DNA from: a virus | Strand: one strand, 5' to 3' | IMG/VR virus record: IMGVR_UViG_3300000553_000081 | Location: 1 to 44,430 of that record | DNA length: 44,430 bases | In this document: positions 32,691 to 40,400 of the stretch, piece by piece | Layout of the letters: each line of letters opens with the position of its first letter | Position numbering within the stretch: the first letter of the stretch is position 1 | The notes under the pieces: generated by a model | Database searches by the model: none | What the model was told of the DNA's origin: nothing | Seen by the model: the letters and a program-made list of their open reading frames with translations, nothing else | Translations under genes and position numbers: made by a program

Positions 32691-33132
32691 TACTCATTTT
32701 TCTTTTTTTGATCATTTCTTCAATATATTGATCAGTGGGTAATTTAATATTTGGTGTATTTTTCTTAATAGATTTCTCTTGATTATCTTTTATTCCTTCT
32801 TTTTCATTTATTTCTTGAATGATTGATGCTAAATAATTTTCTGGGCTTATTTTAGCATCTTCTTCTGTATAACGTAAACCATAAATAGATTCATCATTAA
32901 ATAAAAAAAATTCATTTTGCGGTAAAGTAAAATCTTGATAAAAAATTAATTTACCAATTGTACCATAAGTTAAAATTTGTTTACCCGTCATGCTAAAATA
33001 TTTTAGCATAAATCCATCCGTAATATTAATTTTTTCTTGTTTTAAATCAATTAAATTTCTTCCCAAATCTAATTTAAATATGGATATTTTCCTAAAAATA
33101 TTTAACATATTTGTATTTGCTACTACTATCAT
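32683..33132 (-). CDS. Hypothetical protein
   Basis: The 149-residue protein is not recognised. The first 95 residues have beta-rich character (NITDGFMLKYFSMTGKQILT, then FFLFNDESIYGLRYTEEDAK). The last 50 residues are charged and end MIKKRKMSNE. It overlaps both neighbours (8 bases with the repeat gene, 4 with the upstream gene), so the three minus-strand genes form an operon starting at 33692. Confidence 0.6.
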   Translation of the reverse strand: MIVVANTNMLNIFRKISIFKLDLGRNLIDLKQEKINITDGFMLKYFSMTGKQILTYGTIGKLIFYQDFTLPQNEFFLFNDESIYGLRYTEEDAKISPENYLASIIQEINEKEGIKDNQEKSIKKNTPNIKLPTDQYIEEMIKKRKMSNE

Positions 33133-33692
33133 TGTTCATGTATATCGTCTTTTAAATCATTCTTATCAACGCCATTTTTATCTGATTTATCTTTTAATTG
33201 ACCAATCTTATCAATTATAAAATCTTCTTTTATATCCTCAACTTTAACTTCTTCTACCAATTCTGCTCTTTCTTTATTTTCTTCATCAAATTGATGAATT
33301 TTTAAAAGTACTTTATTAATTTCCAATTTTTTACCCTCTGTTGGTGTTTCTACTGGTGCCGCTTGACCACCCTGAGCAGGTTCACCCTGAGTAGATTGTT
33401 CATCACCTTTCATTTGATCAAGTCTAATCATAAAAATAACTCTATATCTAAATGATGAATTGCCTTCACCATTTGCATCCTGTACTGGTTCAACTGGTTC
33501 AACAAAATTAAAAATTAAAAATTTCTCCATTGGATTGTAATTAGAAATTTGTATTTCACCATCTAATTCACAACCTTGTGCACCTAGTGATCCTTGTGTA
33601 AACCATTTTTCAATTTGTGCTGATAATTCCTTAAAAAAGACAGAAATTTTATAATCACCTGATTCAACATATTCCTCAAATAATTTTTTCAT
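33129..33692 (-). CDS. Hypothetical acidic protein with tagged N-terminus
   Basis: The 187-residue protein begins MKKLFEEYVESGDYKI, similar to the capsid-targeting-like starts seen at 28-31 kb and 36.6 kb. A beta-rich domain (20-95) is followed by a Gln/Gly/Pro-rich linker (GDEQSTQGEPAQGGQAAP) and a charged helical C-terminus ending KNDLKDDIHEQ. Similarity in style to the 36614-37177 protein (helical tag, then beta-rich domain with many Lys and Glu) suggests related structural roles. Function unknown. Confidence 0.6.
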   Translation of the reverse strand: MKKLFEEYVESGDYKISVFFKELSAQIEKWFTQGSLGAQGCELDGEIQISNYNPMEKFLIFNFVEPVEPVQDANGEGNSSFRYRVIFMIRLDQMKGDEQSTQGEPAQGGQAAPVETPTEGKKLEINKVLLKIHQFDEENKERAELVEEVKVEDIKEDFIIDKIGQLKDKSDKNGVDKNDLKDDIHEQ

Positions 33693-33705
33693 AATTGTTA
33701 TTTTT

Positions 33706-33724
33706 TCTCTATATATAAAAAATA
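33706..33724 (-). promoter_or_regulatory. Promoter-like element before the 33692 operon
   Basis: The minus strand reads TATTTTTTATATATAGAGA, 13 bases upstream of the ATG. It faces the plus-strand element at 33738-33752. Confidence 0.45.
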
Positions 33725-33737
33725 GTTAAGTAAAAAT

Positions 33738-33752
33738 ATTAATATATAGATT
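33738..33752 (+). promoter_or_regulatory. Promoter-like element before the 33753 gene
   Basis: ATTAATATATAGATT directly abuts the ATG at 33753, so a transcript starting about 10 bases after the TATA core would be nearly leaderless. That may mean the real start is a later ATG or the element is not the promoter. Confidence 0.3.
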
Positions 33753-34496
33753 ATGAAAAAATTAGAAAGTGTTGAAGTAACTCAAGGTAACACTTCAGGA
33801 AAGGCTGGAATTAGTTCTTTGCCTAATGGGGGATACTATACATCAGGAAATAATGGTGCTCCAGGTATAGAATTTACTCCGAGTGGTGAACCAAGTTTTA
33901 AAACTTATAAAGGAATGAAACACTCAAAAAAAAATATAAGAAGAAAAATGAGAAAATTTAATAGTTTTATTAAAGAATATTATTATCATAAGGATATTAC
34001 AAATCCAATAACATATGACGAAATAGAACTTATTGATGTATCTTTTCACGATCCATATAATGGATTTATAAGATTTAAAGGAGACAATAAAATTCTAAAT
34101 GATCATGTTAGATTATATGATTATGGTAATGTACAATTTGATAAATTTTATTCAGAAGATATTTATTATCAATTAGTAGCATATGTTTATGAAAATTTAC
34201 CAGAGGGAGAATTAAAAACATCAATTGGTCAATATTTTGATCTTAAACCTCTGTCTGACGATTCATATGATATTGTAGATTTAATTAAAAATGAAGATGC
34301 TACAGCAACAATGGGCAATACTGGTGGAATGGGTCCAGTTTCTCCTGCAATACCATCATCTACACCAGGAGACGTTGCAGGTTCAACTCCGGGTAGCGGT
34401 GATATTGGGCAATCACTTGGAACTTATACAAAACCTGGTATAAATTTAAAAAAAAGAAAGAAAAAATTATCATCATTTGCAAATTTTAAACCATAA
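33753..34496 (+). CDS. Hypothetical protein with Gly/Ser/Pro-rich ends
   Basis: The 247-residue protein has a Gly/Ser/Asn-rich N-terminus (GKAGISSLPNGGYYTSGNNG). A basic segment follows, MKHSKKNIRRKMRKFNSFIK, whose MRKFNSFIKEY end looks like the targeting tag of other genes. Then come a folded domain (90-175) and a Gly/Pro/Ser-rich tail ending in a basic KKRKKKLSSFANFKP. An internal start at the basic segment cannot be excluded, but the upstream frame is open and starts at the promoter-like element. Function unknown. Confidence 0.55.
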   Translation: MKKLESVEVTQGNTSGKAGISSLPNGGYYTSGNNGAPGIEFTPSGEPSFKTYKGMKHSKKNIRRKMRKFNSFIKEYYYHKDITNPITYDEIELIDVSFHDPYNGFIRFKGDNKILNDHVRLYDYGNVQFDKFYSEDIYYQLVAYVYENLPEGELKTSIGQYFDLKPLSDDSYDIVDLIKNEDATATMGNTGGMGPVSPAIPSSTPGDVAGSTPGSGDIGQSLGTYTKPGINLKKRKKKLSSFANFKP

Positions 34497-34554
34497 TCTT
34501 TTAAAAATTTTTTAACTATATTATTAAAAGTTCATTAAAAAGGGGTAAATAAAA

Positions 34555-34881
34555 ATGTCAGTTAAAGAATTTAAAGATAAAGTTACATATGAGATGTCAG
34601 GACCACCAAATCCTAATTATTGGACACACAAAGAAGATTTTGTTACAGATATGCAGAAATGGGGTTACACACATACCACATTAAATAAAAACACAGATAT
34701 GCTAATTGTTCAATATGAAGATTTAGGAACTCTTAAATGTCAAAAAGCAAAAAGGTATGGAATACCAATTTACACATATAAAGAGGCTTTTGATAAGAAA
34801 GAAAAACTCTATATAAGAGTTGTTAGAAATAAAAAATTAATAAATCTAAATAAAAATCAAGAAGAAAACACCTCACAGTAG
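34555..34881 (+). CDS. Stand-alone BRCT domain protein
   Basis: The 108-residue protein resembles a single BRCT domain: a start strand with YEMSGPPNP, the helix EDFVTDMQKWG, the strand NTDMLIVQYED, then LGTLKCQKAKRYGIPIYTYK with the KA.K.GI.I pattern of bacterial ligase-type BRCT domains. No ligase or other domain is attached. It may bind DNA ends or nicks, or a phospho-partner. The leader contains AAAAAGGGGT 7 bases before the ATG, an unusual Shine-Dalgarno-like sequence in this window. The stop codon lies within the terminator loop. Confidence 0.7.
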   Translation: MSVKEFKDKVTYEMSGPPNPNYWTHKEDFVTDMQKWGYTHTTLNKNTDMLIVQYEDLGTLKCQKAKRYGIPIYTYKEAFDKKEKLYIRVVRNKKLINLNKNQEENTSQ

Positions 34882-34888
34882 GTGTTTT
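34865..34888 (+). terminator. Intrinsic terminator after the BRCT gene
   Basis: AAAACACCT (34865-34873), loop CACAGT and AGGTGTTTT (34880-34888) form a 9-bp stem followed by a T-rich tract. The gene's TAG is at 34879-34881, at the loop edge. Confidence 0.8.
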
Positions 34889-34912
34889 TATTTTTTAAAA
34901 CAACATAGTTAA

Positions 34913-34926
34913 AACTATATATAAAT
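34913..34926 (+). promoter_or_regulatory. Promoter-like element before dnaJ
   Basis: AACTATATATAAAT lies 20 bases before the ATG at 34947 and just after the preceding terminator. Confidence 0.45.
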
Positions 34927-34946
34927 GAAAGAAAAAAATTAAATAA

Positions 34947-35957
34947 ATGGATTATAATAAAAACTATTATCAAGAATTAGGAGTAGATAAAAACGCATCA
35001 GATGATGATATTAAAAAAGCATATCGTAAATTAGCACATAAACATCATCCAGATAAGAACCAAGGTGATAAAAATTCAGAAACTTTATTTCAAAGAGCAA
35101 ATGAGGCAAATCAAATTCTATCAGATCCTAAATCTAGACAAGAGTATGATTTAAGAAGTCCTCATGGAAATTCATACTCTCCAAATCCATTTGGAAATGG
35201 ATTTGAATTTCATTTTGGAAACGGTCCCGGCGATATTTTTAGTCAATTTTTTGGTGAAAACAGTCCTTTCGGTTTTAATCCTTTTCGTAGAGAAGAATTT
35301 CAAGAAAATCTGGAAATTAATGTCACATTAAATATCAATCTTAAACAAATTTATACAAACGAAAATTTTAATATCAAATTTAAAAGAAATGTCACCTGTG
35401 AAAATTGTAAAGGCACAGGATTTGACAATAAGAGCAAATCTGACACTTGTGAAGTTTGTGAAGGTTTAGGTAGAGATAGATATGGAAAAACTTGCATTTA
35501 TTGTAAAGGCGATGGTAAAATATATACCGGTCAATGTAAAACTTGTAAAGGTGAAAAAGTAGTGTCTGCAGACACCGAAATTACAATGCAAAATTTGTCT
35601 CAATTAAGACAAAGTGTTAAAAATGTTCAAAGAGGATATGGTCACCAATCAAAACACTATAAAGATAAAGTTGGAAACCTAGTATTAAACATAATCGTAG
35701 ATAAAAATGATAAATATCAAATTGTAAATAATTTTGAGCTACACCAAGTTTTAGATGTTCATTTTCAAGATGCTATTGATGGATTTGAATTTCTATACGA
35801 TCATATAGATGATACTAAATTGAAAATAAAACTACCAGAAAAAACTAAAAATAATGATATTATCAGAATTAAAGATAAAGGCTTATTAATCAATGAGAAA
35901 GATAGAAGCGATTTATATCTAAAGATAAGTATTATAATTGATTATGAAAGATTATGA
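34947..35957 (+). CDS. dnaJ: DnaJ/Hsp40 co-chaperone
   Basis: The 336-residue protein has a J domain (residues 4-70) with HPD at 34-36 and a Gly/Phe-rich linker. It has four zinc-binding repeats: CENCKGTG, CEVCEGLG, CIYCKGDG and CKTCKGEK, the last lacking the final Gly. The C-terminal substrate-binding part ends early compared with about 375 residues in bacterial DnaJ. J proteins activate host DnaK. Phages use them for virion assembly or replication complex remodelling. The start follows a terminator and a promoter-like element, so it begins a new transcript. Its last 20 bases overlap the next gene. Confidence 0.92.
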   Translation: MDYNKNYYQELGVDKNASDDDIKKAYRKLAHKHHPDKNQGDKNSETLFQRANEANQILSDPKSRQEYDLRSPHGNSYSPNPFGNGFEFHFGNGPGDIFSQFFGENSPFGFNPFRREEFQENLEINVTLNINLKQIYTNENFNIKFKRNVTCENCKGTGFDNKSKSDTCEVCEGLGRDRYGKTCIYCKGDGKIYTGQCKTCKGEKVVSADTEITMQNLSQLRQSVKNVQRGYGHQSKHYKDKVGNLVLNIIVDKNDKYQIVNNFELHQVLDVHFQDAIDGFEFLYDHIDDTKLKIKLPEKTKNNDIIRIKDKGLLINEKDRSDLYLKISIIIDYERL

Positions 35958-36225
35958 TTTCTATATTTACGATGAAGAAAAAGATAAAATGAAAATTTAT
36001 TGTGAAGATCTTCACAATTACTTTGAAACTAATTTTAACATTAAAATTGATAGCATCGATTTTGATACACAATTCAATGTTATATTATATTGTGAACAAT
36101 TACCAACAGAAAATATAAATTTAGAGAAAATTTTACTAAAACAAATTCATCATCTTAATGATATCGAATTTAGAAATATGAAAATTATATTGTATTTCAA
36201 TTGTAAAGAAATTGAACTTTGTTAA
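35938..36225 (+). CDS. Hypothetical protein downstream of dnaJ
   Basis: The 95-residue acidic alpha/beta protein (EDLHNYFETNFNIKIDSIDF, then MKIILYFNCKEIEL) has no recognised family. It overlaps dnaJ by 20 bases and the convergent 36222 gene by 4 bases. The tight coupling to dnaJ hints at co-expression only. Confidence 0.55.
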   Translation: MIMKDYDFYIYDEEKDKMKIYCEDLHNYFETNFNIKIDSIDFDTQFNVILYCEQLPTENINLEKILLKQIHHLNDIEFRNMKIILYFNCKEIELC

Positions 36226-36506
36226 ATTTCTTCAAAACTCTTTCTTAATTCATTTAATTCTAAATTAAGATTATCAATATAATATTGTAAAGTTCCTTGA
36301 ATAAAAACTTCTGTAGCAATTTCATTTTCTCTAAGATTAACTTCGCATTCACCTTCAACTGGAACCTCAGCAAATTCTGATTCATTAGTAGCGAGTATTT
36401 TGAATGTTTTTTTATTTTGAATTTCTTGTAAACCAAAAATTGTTTTTTCCAATTTATCCATTCTTTCTGCTATACCTGCGGCAACATCAAATTCTTTTCT
36501 ATTCAT
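36222..36506 (-). CDS. Hypothetical protein with coiled-coil ends
   Basis: The 94-residue protein has helical ends (IAERMDKLEKTIFGLQEIQN near the N-terminus and YYIDNLNLELNELRKSFEEI at the C-terminus) around a short beta-rich middle (KILATNESEFAEVPVEGECE). This layout suggests a small oligomeric structural or scaffolding protein. Function unknown. Confidence 0.55.
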   Translation of the reverse strand: MNRKEFDVAAGIAERMDKLEKTIFGLQEIQNKKTFKILATNESEFAEVPVEGECEVNLRENEIATEVFIQGTLQYYIDNLNLELNELRKSFEEI

Positions 36507-36520
36507 ATTAATTGTTATTT

Positions 36521-36536
36521 TCTTTATATATTTAAA
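36521..36536 (-). promoter_or_regulatory. Promoter-like element before the 36506 gene
   Basis: The minus strand reads TTTAAATATATAAAGA, 14 bases from the ATG. It lies just downstream of the terminator of the preceding minus-strand gene. Confidence 0.4.
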
Positions 36537-36556
36537 AATCGTGGTTCTTTAAAAGA

Positions 36557-36594
36557 AAACCCGTTAGCAGTTCTTACGGTATGCTAACGGGTTT
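36557..36594 (-). terminator. Strong intrinsic terminator after the 36614 gene
   Basis: A 13-bp perfect stem (AAACCCGTTAGCA and TGCTAACGGGTTT) with a 12-base loop is followed on the minus strand by TCTTTT. It is the most GC-rich hairpin in the window and sits 20 bases after the stop codon. Confidence 0.88.
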
Positions 36595-36613
36595 ATTATC
36601 AAATAATCAGGAT

Positions 36614-37177
36614 TTATTTGATACGAATTTTTTGTCCACCTTCTTCACCAATCAATACTTTTAATTGATCTGTCGCACATTTATTATATGCAGTTTTTGA
36701 CATATATAAACGATTGTCTGAGCTATCCCACTCACATTTTTGTTTTTCACCTTTAATAAATTCTATAACTTTTGTTGGTTTTTCTTCAAATTCCCATGCC
36801 AATTCAATTTCTTTTTCCTTGTTTTTTACATCATCCGCAGGTTTTAATTTAATTTTAAATTTAATTTTAAAGATAGGTTTCTCTTCTGTACCTTCTTTTG
36901 ATTTAGAAGAATATTTTAAAGAGACTTGATATTTCCTTTTTGCAAGAACACCTGATGAATATTCCATTTTTAATTCTTCATCATAATCTAATTTATAATC
37001 ACTTGCATCTATTTCAAATTCAACATTCTCTGGTTCACCGTTTTGATCACCAGAAAATTTAATATTTTTACCGACCGCAAACATTTCACCAATAATTTTC
37101 TTTGCTTCCTTTTGAACTTCACTTCCACCTGCATTTTCGTTTAAAAATGAACCAAAATCATATATTCTATTCTTCAT
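36614..37177 (-). CDS. Hypothetical protein with capsid-targeting-like N-terminus
   Basis: The 187-residue protein starts MKNRIYDFGSFLNENAGG, which has the M-x-F-x-x-F-L-x-E layout of T4 capsid-targeting sequences and a plausible cleavage site after LNE. The rest is a Lys/Glu-rich beta domain (FKIKFKIKLKPADDVKNKEK). It forms a single-gene transcript with its own promoter region and strong terminator, as expected for an abundant product. The function is unknown; an internal head protein is one possibility. Confidence 0.6.
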   Translation of the reverse strand: MKNRIYDFGSFLNENAGGSEVQKEAKKIIGEMFAVGKNIKFSGDQNGEPENVEFEIDASDYKLDYDEELKMEYSSGVLAKRKYQVSLKYSSKSKEGTEEKPIFKIKFKIKLKPADDVKNKEKEIELAWEFEEKPTKVIEFIKGEKQKCEWDSSDNRLYMSKTAYNKCATDQLKVLIGEEGGQKIRIK

Positions 37178-37230
37178 ATTTTTTAATTATTTTTTCTTTT
37201 TACATATATATTAAATTTTAATTTCATTAT

Positions 37231-37270
37231 TTTATATATAAAATAAACAAACAATAAAAATAAATATATA
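37231..37270 (+). promoter_or_regulatory. Promoter-like elements before the bS21 gene
   Basis: TTTATATATAAAATAA (37231-37246) and AAATATATAGAAATT (from 37262) precede the ATG at 37277. The distal copy is the better placed; the proximal one is only 7 bases away. Confidence 0.4.
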
Positions 37271-37276
37271 GAAATT

Positions 37277-37474
37277 ATGTTAATAATAGAAATTAAAAAA
37301 GGCGAGAATATTGATGTTGCTCTCAAAAGATTGAAGACAAAATTCAAAAAAACAAAGGTTGTTGAACAATTAAGAGATAGAATGTGCTATGATAAGCCAT
37401 CTGTTCAAAAAAGAGAGGTAAAACAAAAAGCAATTTATATTCAAAAACTGAAAGATCAAGAAGAAAATTCTTAA
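37277..37474 (+). CDS. rpsU: Ribosomal protein bS21
   Basis: The 65-residue protein matches bS21 throughout: an N-terminal strand (LIIEIKKGENIDVALKRLKT, with the family's GENID.ALKR.K.KF), KTKVVEQLRDRM, YDKPSVQKREVK and a basic helix AIYIQKLKDQ. The KPS-x-K/Q-R pattern after Y.. is like that of Bacteroidota bS21. The protein binds the 30S platform near the anti-Shine-Dalgarno end of 16S rRNA. Phage copies are known in several large phages and are thought to replace the host protein to favour phage mRNA. It is preceded by a TATATATA promoter-like sequence and followed by a hairpin shared with rtcB. Confidence 0.88.
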   Translation: MLIIEIKKGENIDVALKRLKTKFKKTKVVEQLRDRMCYDKPSVQKREVKQKAIYIQKLKDQEENS

Positions 37475-37490
37475 TTTTCTTTAAAAAAAA

Positions 37491-37511
37491 GAAAGGTCTT
37501 AACGACCTTTC
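37491..37511. terminator. Bidirectional terminator between bS21 and rtcB
   Basis: GAAAGGTC, loop TTAAC, GACCTTTC. On the minus strand it is followed by eight T, so it ends rtcB well. On the plus strand a weaker ATTTTTC follows for the bS21 transcript. It overlaps the rtcB stop codon. Confidence 0.8.
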
Positions 37512-38935
37512 ATTTTTCTCATTTCTCTACGGTTTCTTCTATCATCTTTTTCTTTATCCGTTCTATGTTTTTTAAGATTATAGTCAACTGGTAATTTTCC
37601 TTTTTTTTCTAACTCTTTTTTTTGTTTCCACGATAATTCTTTACCAGTATCTTTAACATTCCAGATAGGTTTTATTCTATCTAATATGGTAGCAGTTGGT
37701 TCAATTAATTTTTCAATCATTTCTGAGTTTTTATATGCGAAAACAGATTCATCAACAGTTTCTTTACAAACTGACGTAGTATAAATACCTTTCATAGATT
37801 TTTTTACATCTTCTACTGAATATTTTTGTTTGGCAACAGAGCGACTTTCTTTTCTACCAGATCCATGTGGACCACTATTTAACCAATCATCATTAGATTT
37901 TCCTTCACATAATAAAATACCATCTTTTTGATTGAAAGGTATAATCATTTTTTGACCAACATAAGAAGCAATAGCACCTTTTCTTATAATCATATCTTTC
38001 ATATCAATATAGTTGTGAACAGTTGATATAACTTCATCAAAATTATCAACACCAACTATTTTTTGAATAATATTCAACATTGTCAATCTATTCCATTCTG
38101 CATATTTTTGCGCAAATATCATATCAAACAAATATCCAATCATATTTTCACCTTGCAAAAATTCTTTATTAACACCAATTTTATAATTATCTTTTAGTTC
38201 CTGTATTTTTTTAGGAATTAAATTTTTAGGAAAAGTATTTAATTTAATACTTTCTAATTCTTTATTATAGATCTCTGGTGCTATATTCATTTGAGATTTA
38301 GCAACATTGGTCCAATAATCAGCAATCTTAAGTCCGAAATTTCTTGAACCACTATGAATAGTAATCCAATAATCTCCATTAGAATCAATACCCAATTCCT
38401 GAAAATGATTGCCACCGCCTAATGTTCCTATTGCATTCCAAAATTTAGTTTCATCTATTTTAATAGATTTTAATTTACTAGATAACCATTTTTCATTAAA
38501 AATAGGTGCAACATAAGATGTATTAAATTTTTTATTATATTCTATTATAAATTTATCAGCAACCTTCTGAACATCATCAAAAGGAACAAATTTAAATACT
38601 GGTAACTTATGAATATTAAAACCCATAGGAATATTCATTTTAACTTCAGAATCAAATTTTTCTAAATTTATTTTATAATCACCTGAAAATCTAGCACTTA
38701 ACATACCACAACCTATATCAACTCCTATATGAGCGGTATTCAACATATTAGTCATAGGCATACAAAATCCGATACAAATTCCCTTTCCAACGTGAGTATC
38801 AGGCATTATCCTAATTTTCACATTTTCGGATACTTGCTGATCTAAAATTGATTGTATTAAAGTATATGCTTCAGATTCTATGTCATCTATAAAAATCTTA
38901 CAATCTTTATTATATTTTCCTTTTAATTCTATCAT
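37499..38935 (-). CDS. rtcB: RtcB RNA ligase
   Basis: The 478-residue protein shows the RtcB signatures: MPDTHVGKGICIGF with H48, HIGVDIGCGM with D73 and C76 (metal site), GTLGGGNHFQELG with the conserved NH, HSGSRNFG and GPHGSGRKESR near the guanylate site. The C-terminal 55 residues are very basic and extend past the usual end. RtcB joins 3'-phosphate or cyclic phosphate to 5'-OH RNA ends. In phages it can repair tRNAs cut by host anticodon nucleases. It is transcribed alone, with a strong terminator. Confidence 0.92.
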   Translation of the reverse strand: MIELKGKYNKDCKIFIDDIESEAYTLIQSILDQQVSENVKIRIMPDTHVGKGICIGFCMPMTNMLNTAHIGVDIGCGMLSARFSGDYKINLEKFDSEVKMNIPMGFNIHKLPVFKFVPFDDVQKVADKFIIEYNKKFNTSYVAPIFNEKWLSSKLKSIKIDETKFWNAIGTLGGGNHFQELGIDSNGDYWITIHSGSRNFGLKIADYWTNVAKSQMNIAPEIYNKELESIKLNTFPKNLIPKKIQELKDNYKIGVNKEFLQGENMIGYLFDMIFAQKYAEWNRLTMLNIIQKIVGVDNFDEVISTVHNYIDMKDMIIRKGAIASYVGQKMIIPFNQKDGILLCEGKSNDDWLNSGPHGSGRKESRSVAKQKYSVEDVKKSMKGIYTTSVCKETVDESVFAYKNSEMIEKLIEPTATILDRIKPIWNVKDTGKELSWKQKKELEKKGKLPVDYNLKKHRTDKEKDDRRNRREMRKMKGR

Positions 38936-38989
38936 AATTTTATTTTTTATTTATAATGCAAATATACAAAAAATATATGGTATAAAAAA

Positions 38990-40125
38990 CTAATTGATAA
39001 ATTTTTTACTCAAAATTTCATTAATATTTTCATCATATTTTATAACAATCAATTCTATTGATTTTTTATTGCAGTAATTCTTCTTAATTTCATCATTTAT
39101 TTTTGTCTTTTCAAATCCAACATCACCACCGAACCAATTATTTGAATAATAGTGTTGTGTTCCATTATATTCTATACAAACATTAAAATGTGGTAAATAA
39201 AAATCAAAAGGTAGCACATTCTTGTTTCTACAATCATCAAATTTTTTCTGCCTGTTATATTTTATTTTATTTTTTATCTGTTTTAGTGTTTACCTTATTT
39301 AAAACAACAGGTTTTTTATCTAAAAATTTCTTACTATTTTTCTCCATGAGATTCATTGCATATAGGACAACCACTTCCATTCATATGTAAATTAGCCTCT
39401 TGTTCAAATATATCATGTTTAAAGCATATTATTTTAATTTTATTATGTAAATTATCAAAACTTACAAGACTATAATCATATTTATCTAAATGTATAGTTT
39501 TGCATCTTTCTATAAAAATATTTTTATCAAGTCTAAATATTTTGGACAATTTTTCTAATCCACATTTTGGACAACCTTTTCCATTTAAATGTTTACCTGA
39601 CATTTGTTTGAATTTTCCATGCTTTGGGCAAATTATTTCTACTTGATTGTTCCAACCTGTATAATTAGTAAGTGAATAATCATAAAAATTAAAATGCTTA
39701 TTACTACTTCTTGTTATAAAATCAACATTACTTATTTTGCGATTATCACTAGAACACTTAGCACATTCTGATCCTCTAATATGAACTTTAGGTATTTGCT
39801 CAAATTCACCATGAATTGGACAAATTATTTTAACTTTTGTTTTCATATTTTTATAATCTACCAACGAATAATCGTACCTATCTCCGTGAATATTTTTTGA
39901 TTCTTTTATAAATTTGTCTATATTTTTTCTTTTGTCGCCACATTTAGAGCAGCCCTTTCCAGATAAATGATTGTATGGTATTTGATTAAATTCACCGTGA
40001 ATTGAGCAAATTATTTTAACTTTTTTACGGTTACCAACATATTCAACTAAAGAATAATCATATTTATTACCATGAACTAATTTACAATCCTCTATAAATT
40101 TCTTCGTTGTTTTTAATCTTTTCAT
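38990..40125 (-). pseudogene. Decayed zinc-repeat homing endonuclease
   Basis: The first part (39334-40125, 263 codons) has four zinc-type repeats (YDYSLV.Y then KIICSIHGEF.Q and GKGCSKC) and stops right after ESHGEK. Homologues at 4196-5080 and 5729-6463 continue directly into the nuclease core. Here the core reappears in another frame from about 39258 down to 38990 (KYNRQKKFDDCRNKNVLPFD, then FYLPHFNVCIEYNGTQH). The join contains about 88 bases where homologues have about 45, with an in-frame TAG and TAA. The gene is therefore broken by an insertion/frameshift. The repeat part could still be made as a DNA-binding protein. Its start overlaps the small ribbon-helix-helix gene by 4 bases. Confidence 0.8.
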
Positions 40126-40286
40126 ATTATCATTTTATTTATTCTTTCTTTAAATTTATCAACCTTTATTAACTCTTGTATGATACAATATTCAATAAAC
40201 TTTGATCTATTAGTAAAATTATCCTTTATGTACAATAATACTTCTTGATTTAAAGATACACTTACTTCAGATTTTGATTTTTTCAT
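40122..40286 (-). CDS. Small ribbon-helix-helix protein
   Basis: The 54-residue protein has a SEVSVSLNQEVLLYIKDNF strand-helix start and a TNRSKFIEYCIIQELIK second helix, the pattern of Arc/CopG/MetJ-type DNA-binding proteins. The stop overlaps the ATG of the decayed endonuclease by 4 bases. The N-terminus is basic (MKKSKS). It is too short for most gene finders, but the promoter-like element (40301-40316) and the domain fit support it. A likely role is autoregulation or control of nearby genes. Confidence 0.65.
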   Translation of the reverse strand: MKKSKSEVSVSLNQEVLLYIKDNFTNRSKFIEYCIIQELIKVDKFKERINKMII

Positions 40287-40300
40287 AAGATGCTTTTTAT

Positions 40301-40316
40301 TCTATATATAAATAAA
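40301..40316 (-). promoter_or_regulatory. Promoter-like element before the ribbon-helix-helix/endonuclease pair
   Basis: The minus strand reads TTTATTTATATATAGA, 14 bases upstream of the ATG at 40286. Confidence 0.4.
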
Positions 40317-40372
40317 ATAAAGTCATATTTTGACATTTTTATAACTTTTTTATATGATAAACTATTTAAAAT

Positions 40373-40400
40373 AAAAAAAGGAAGTTTAACTTCCTTTTTT
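40373..40400. terminator. Intrinsic terminator after the second ribbon-helix-helix gene
   Basis: AAAAAAAGGAAG, loop TTTAA, CTTCCTTTTTT. It works in both directions by sequence, and on the minus strand follows and overlaps the end of the 40386-40559 gene. Confidence 0.75.
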
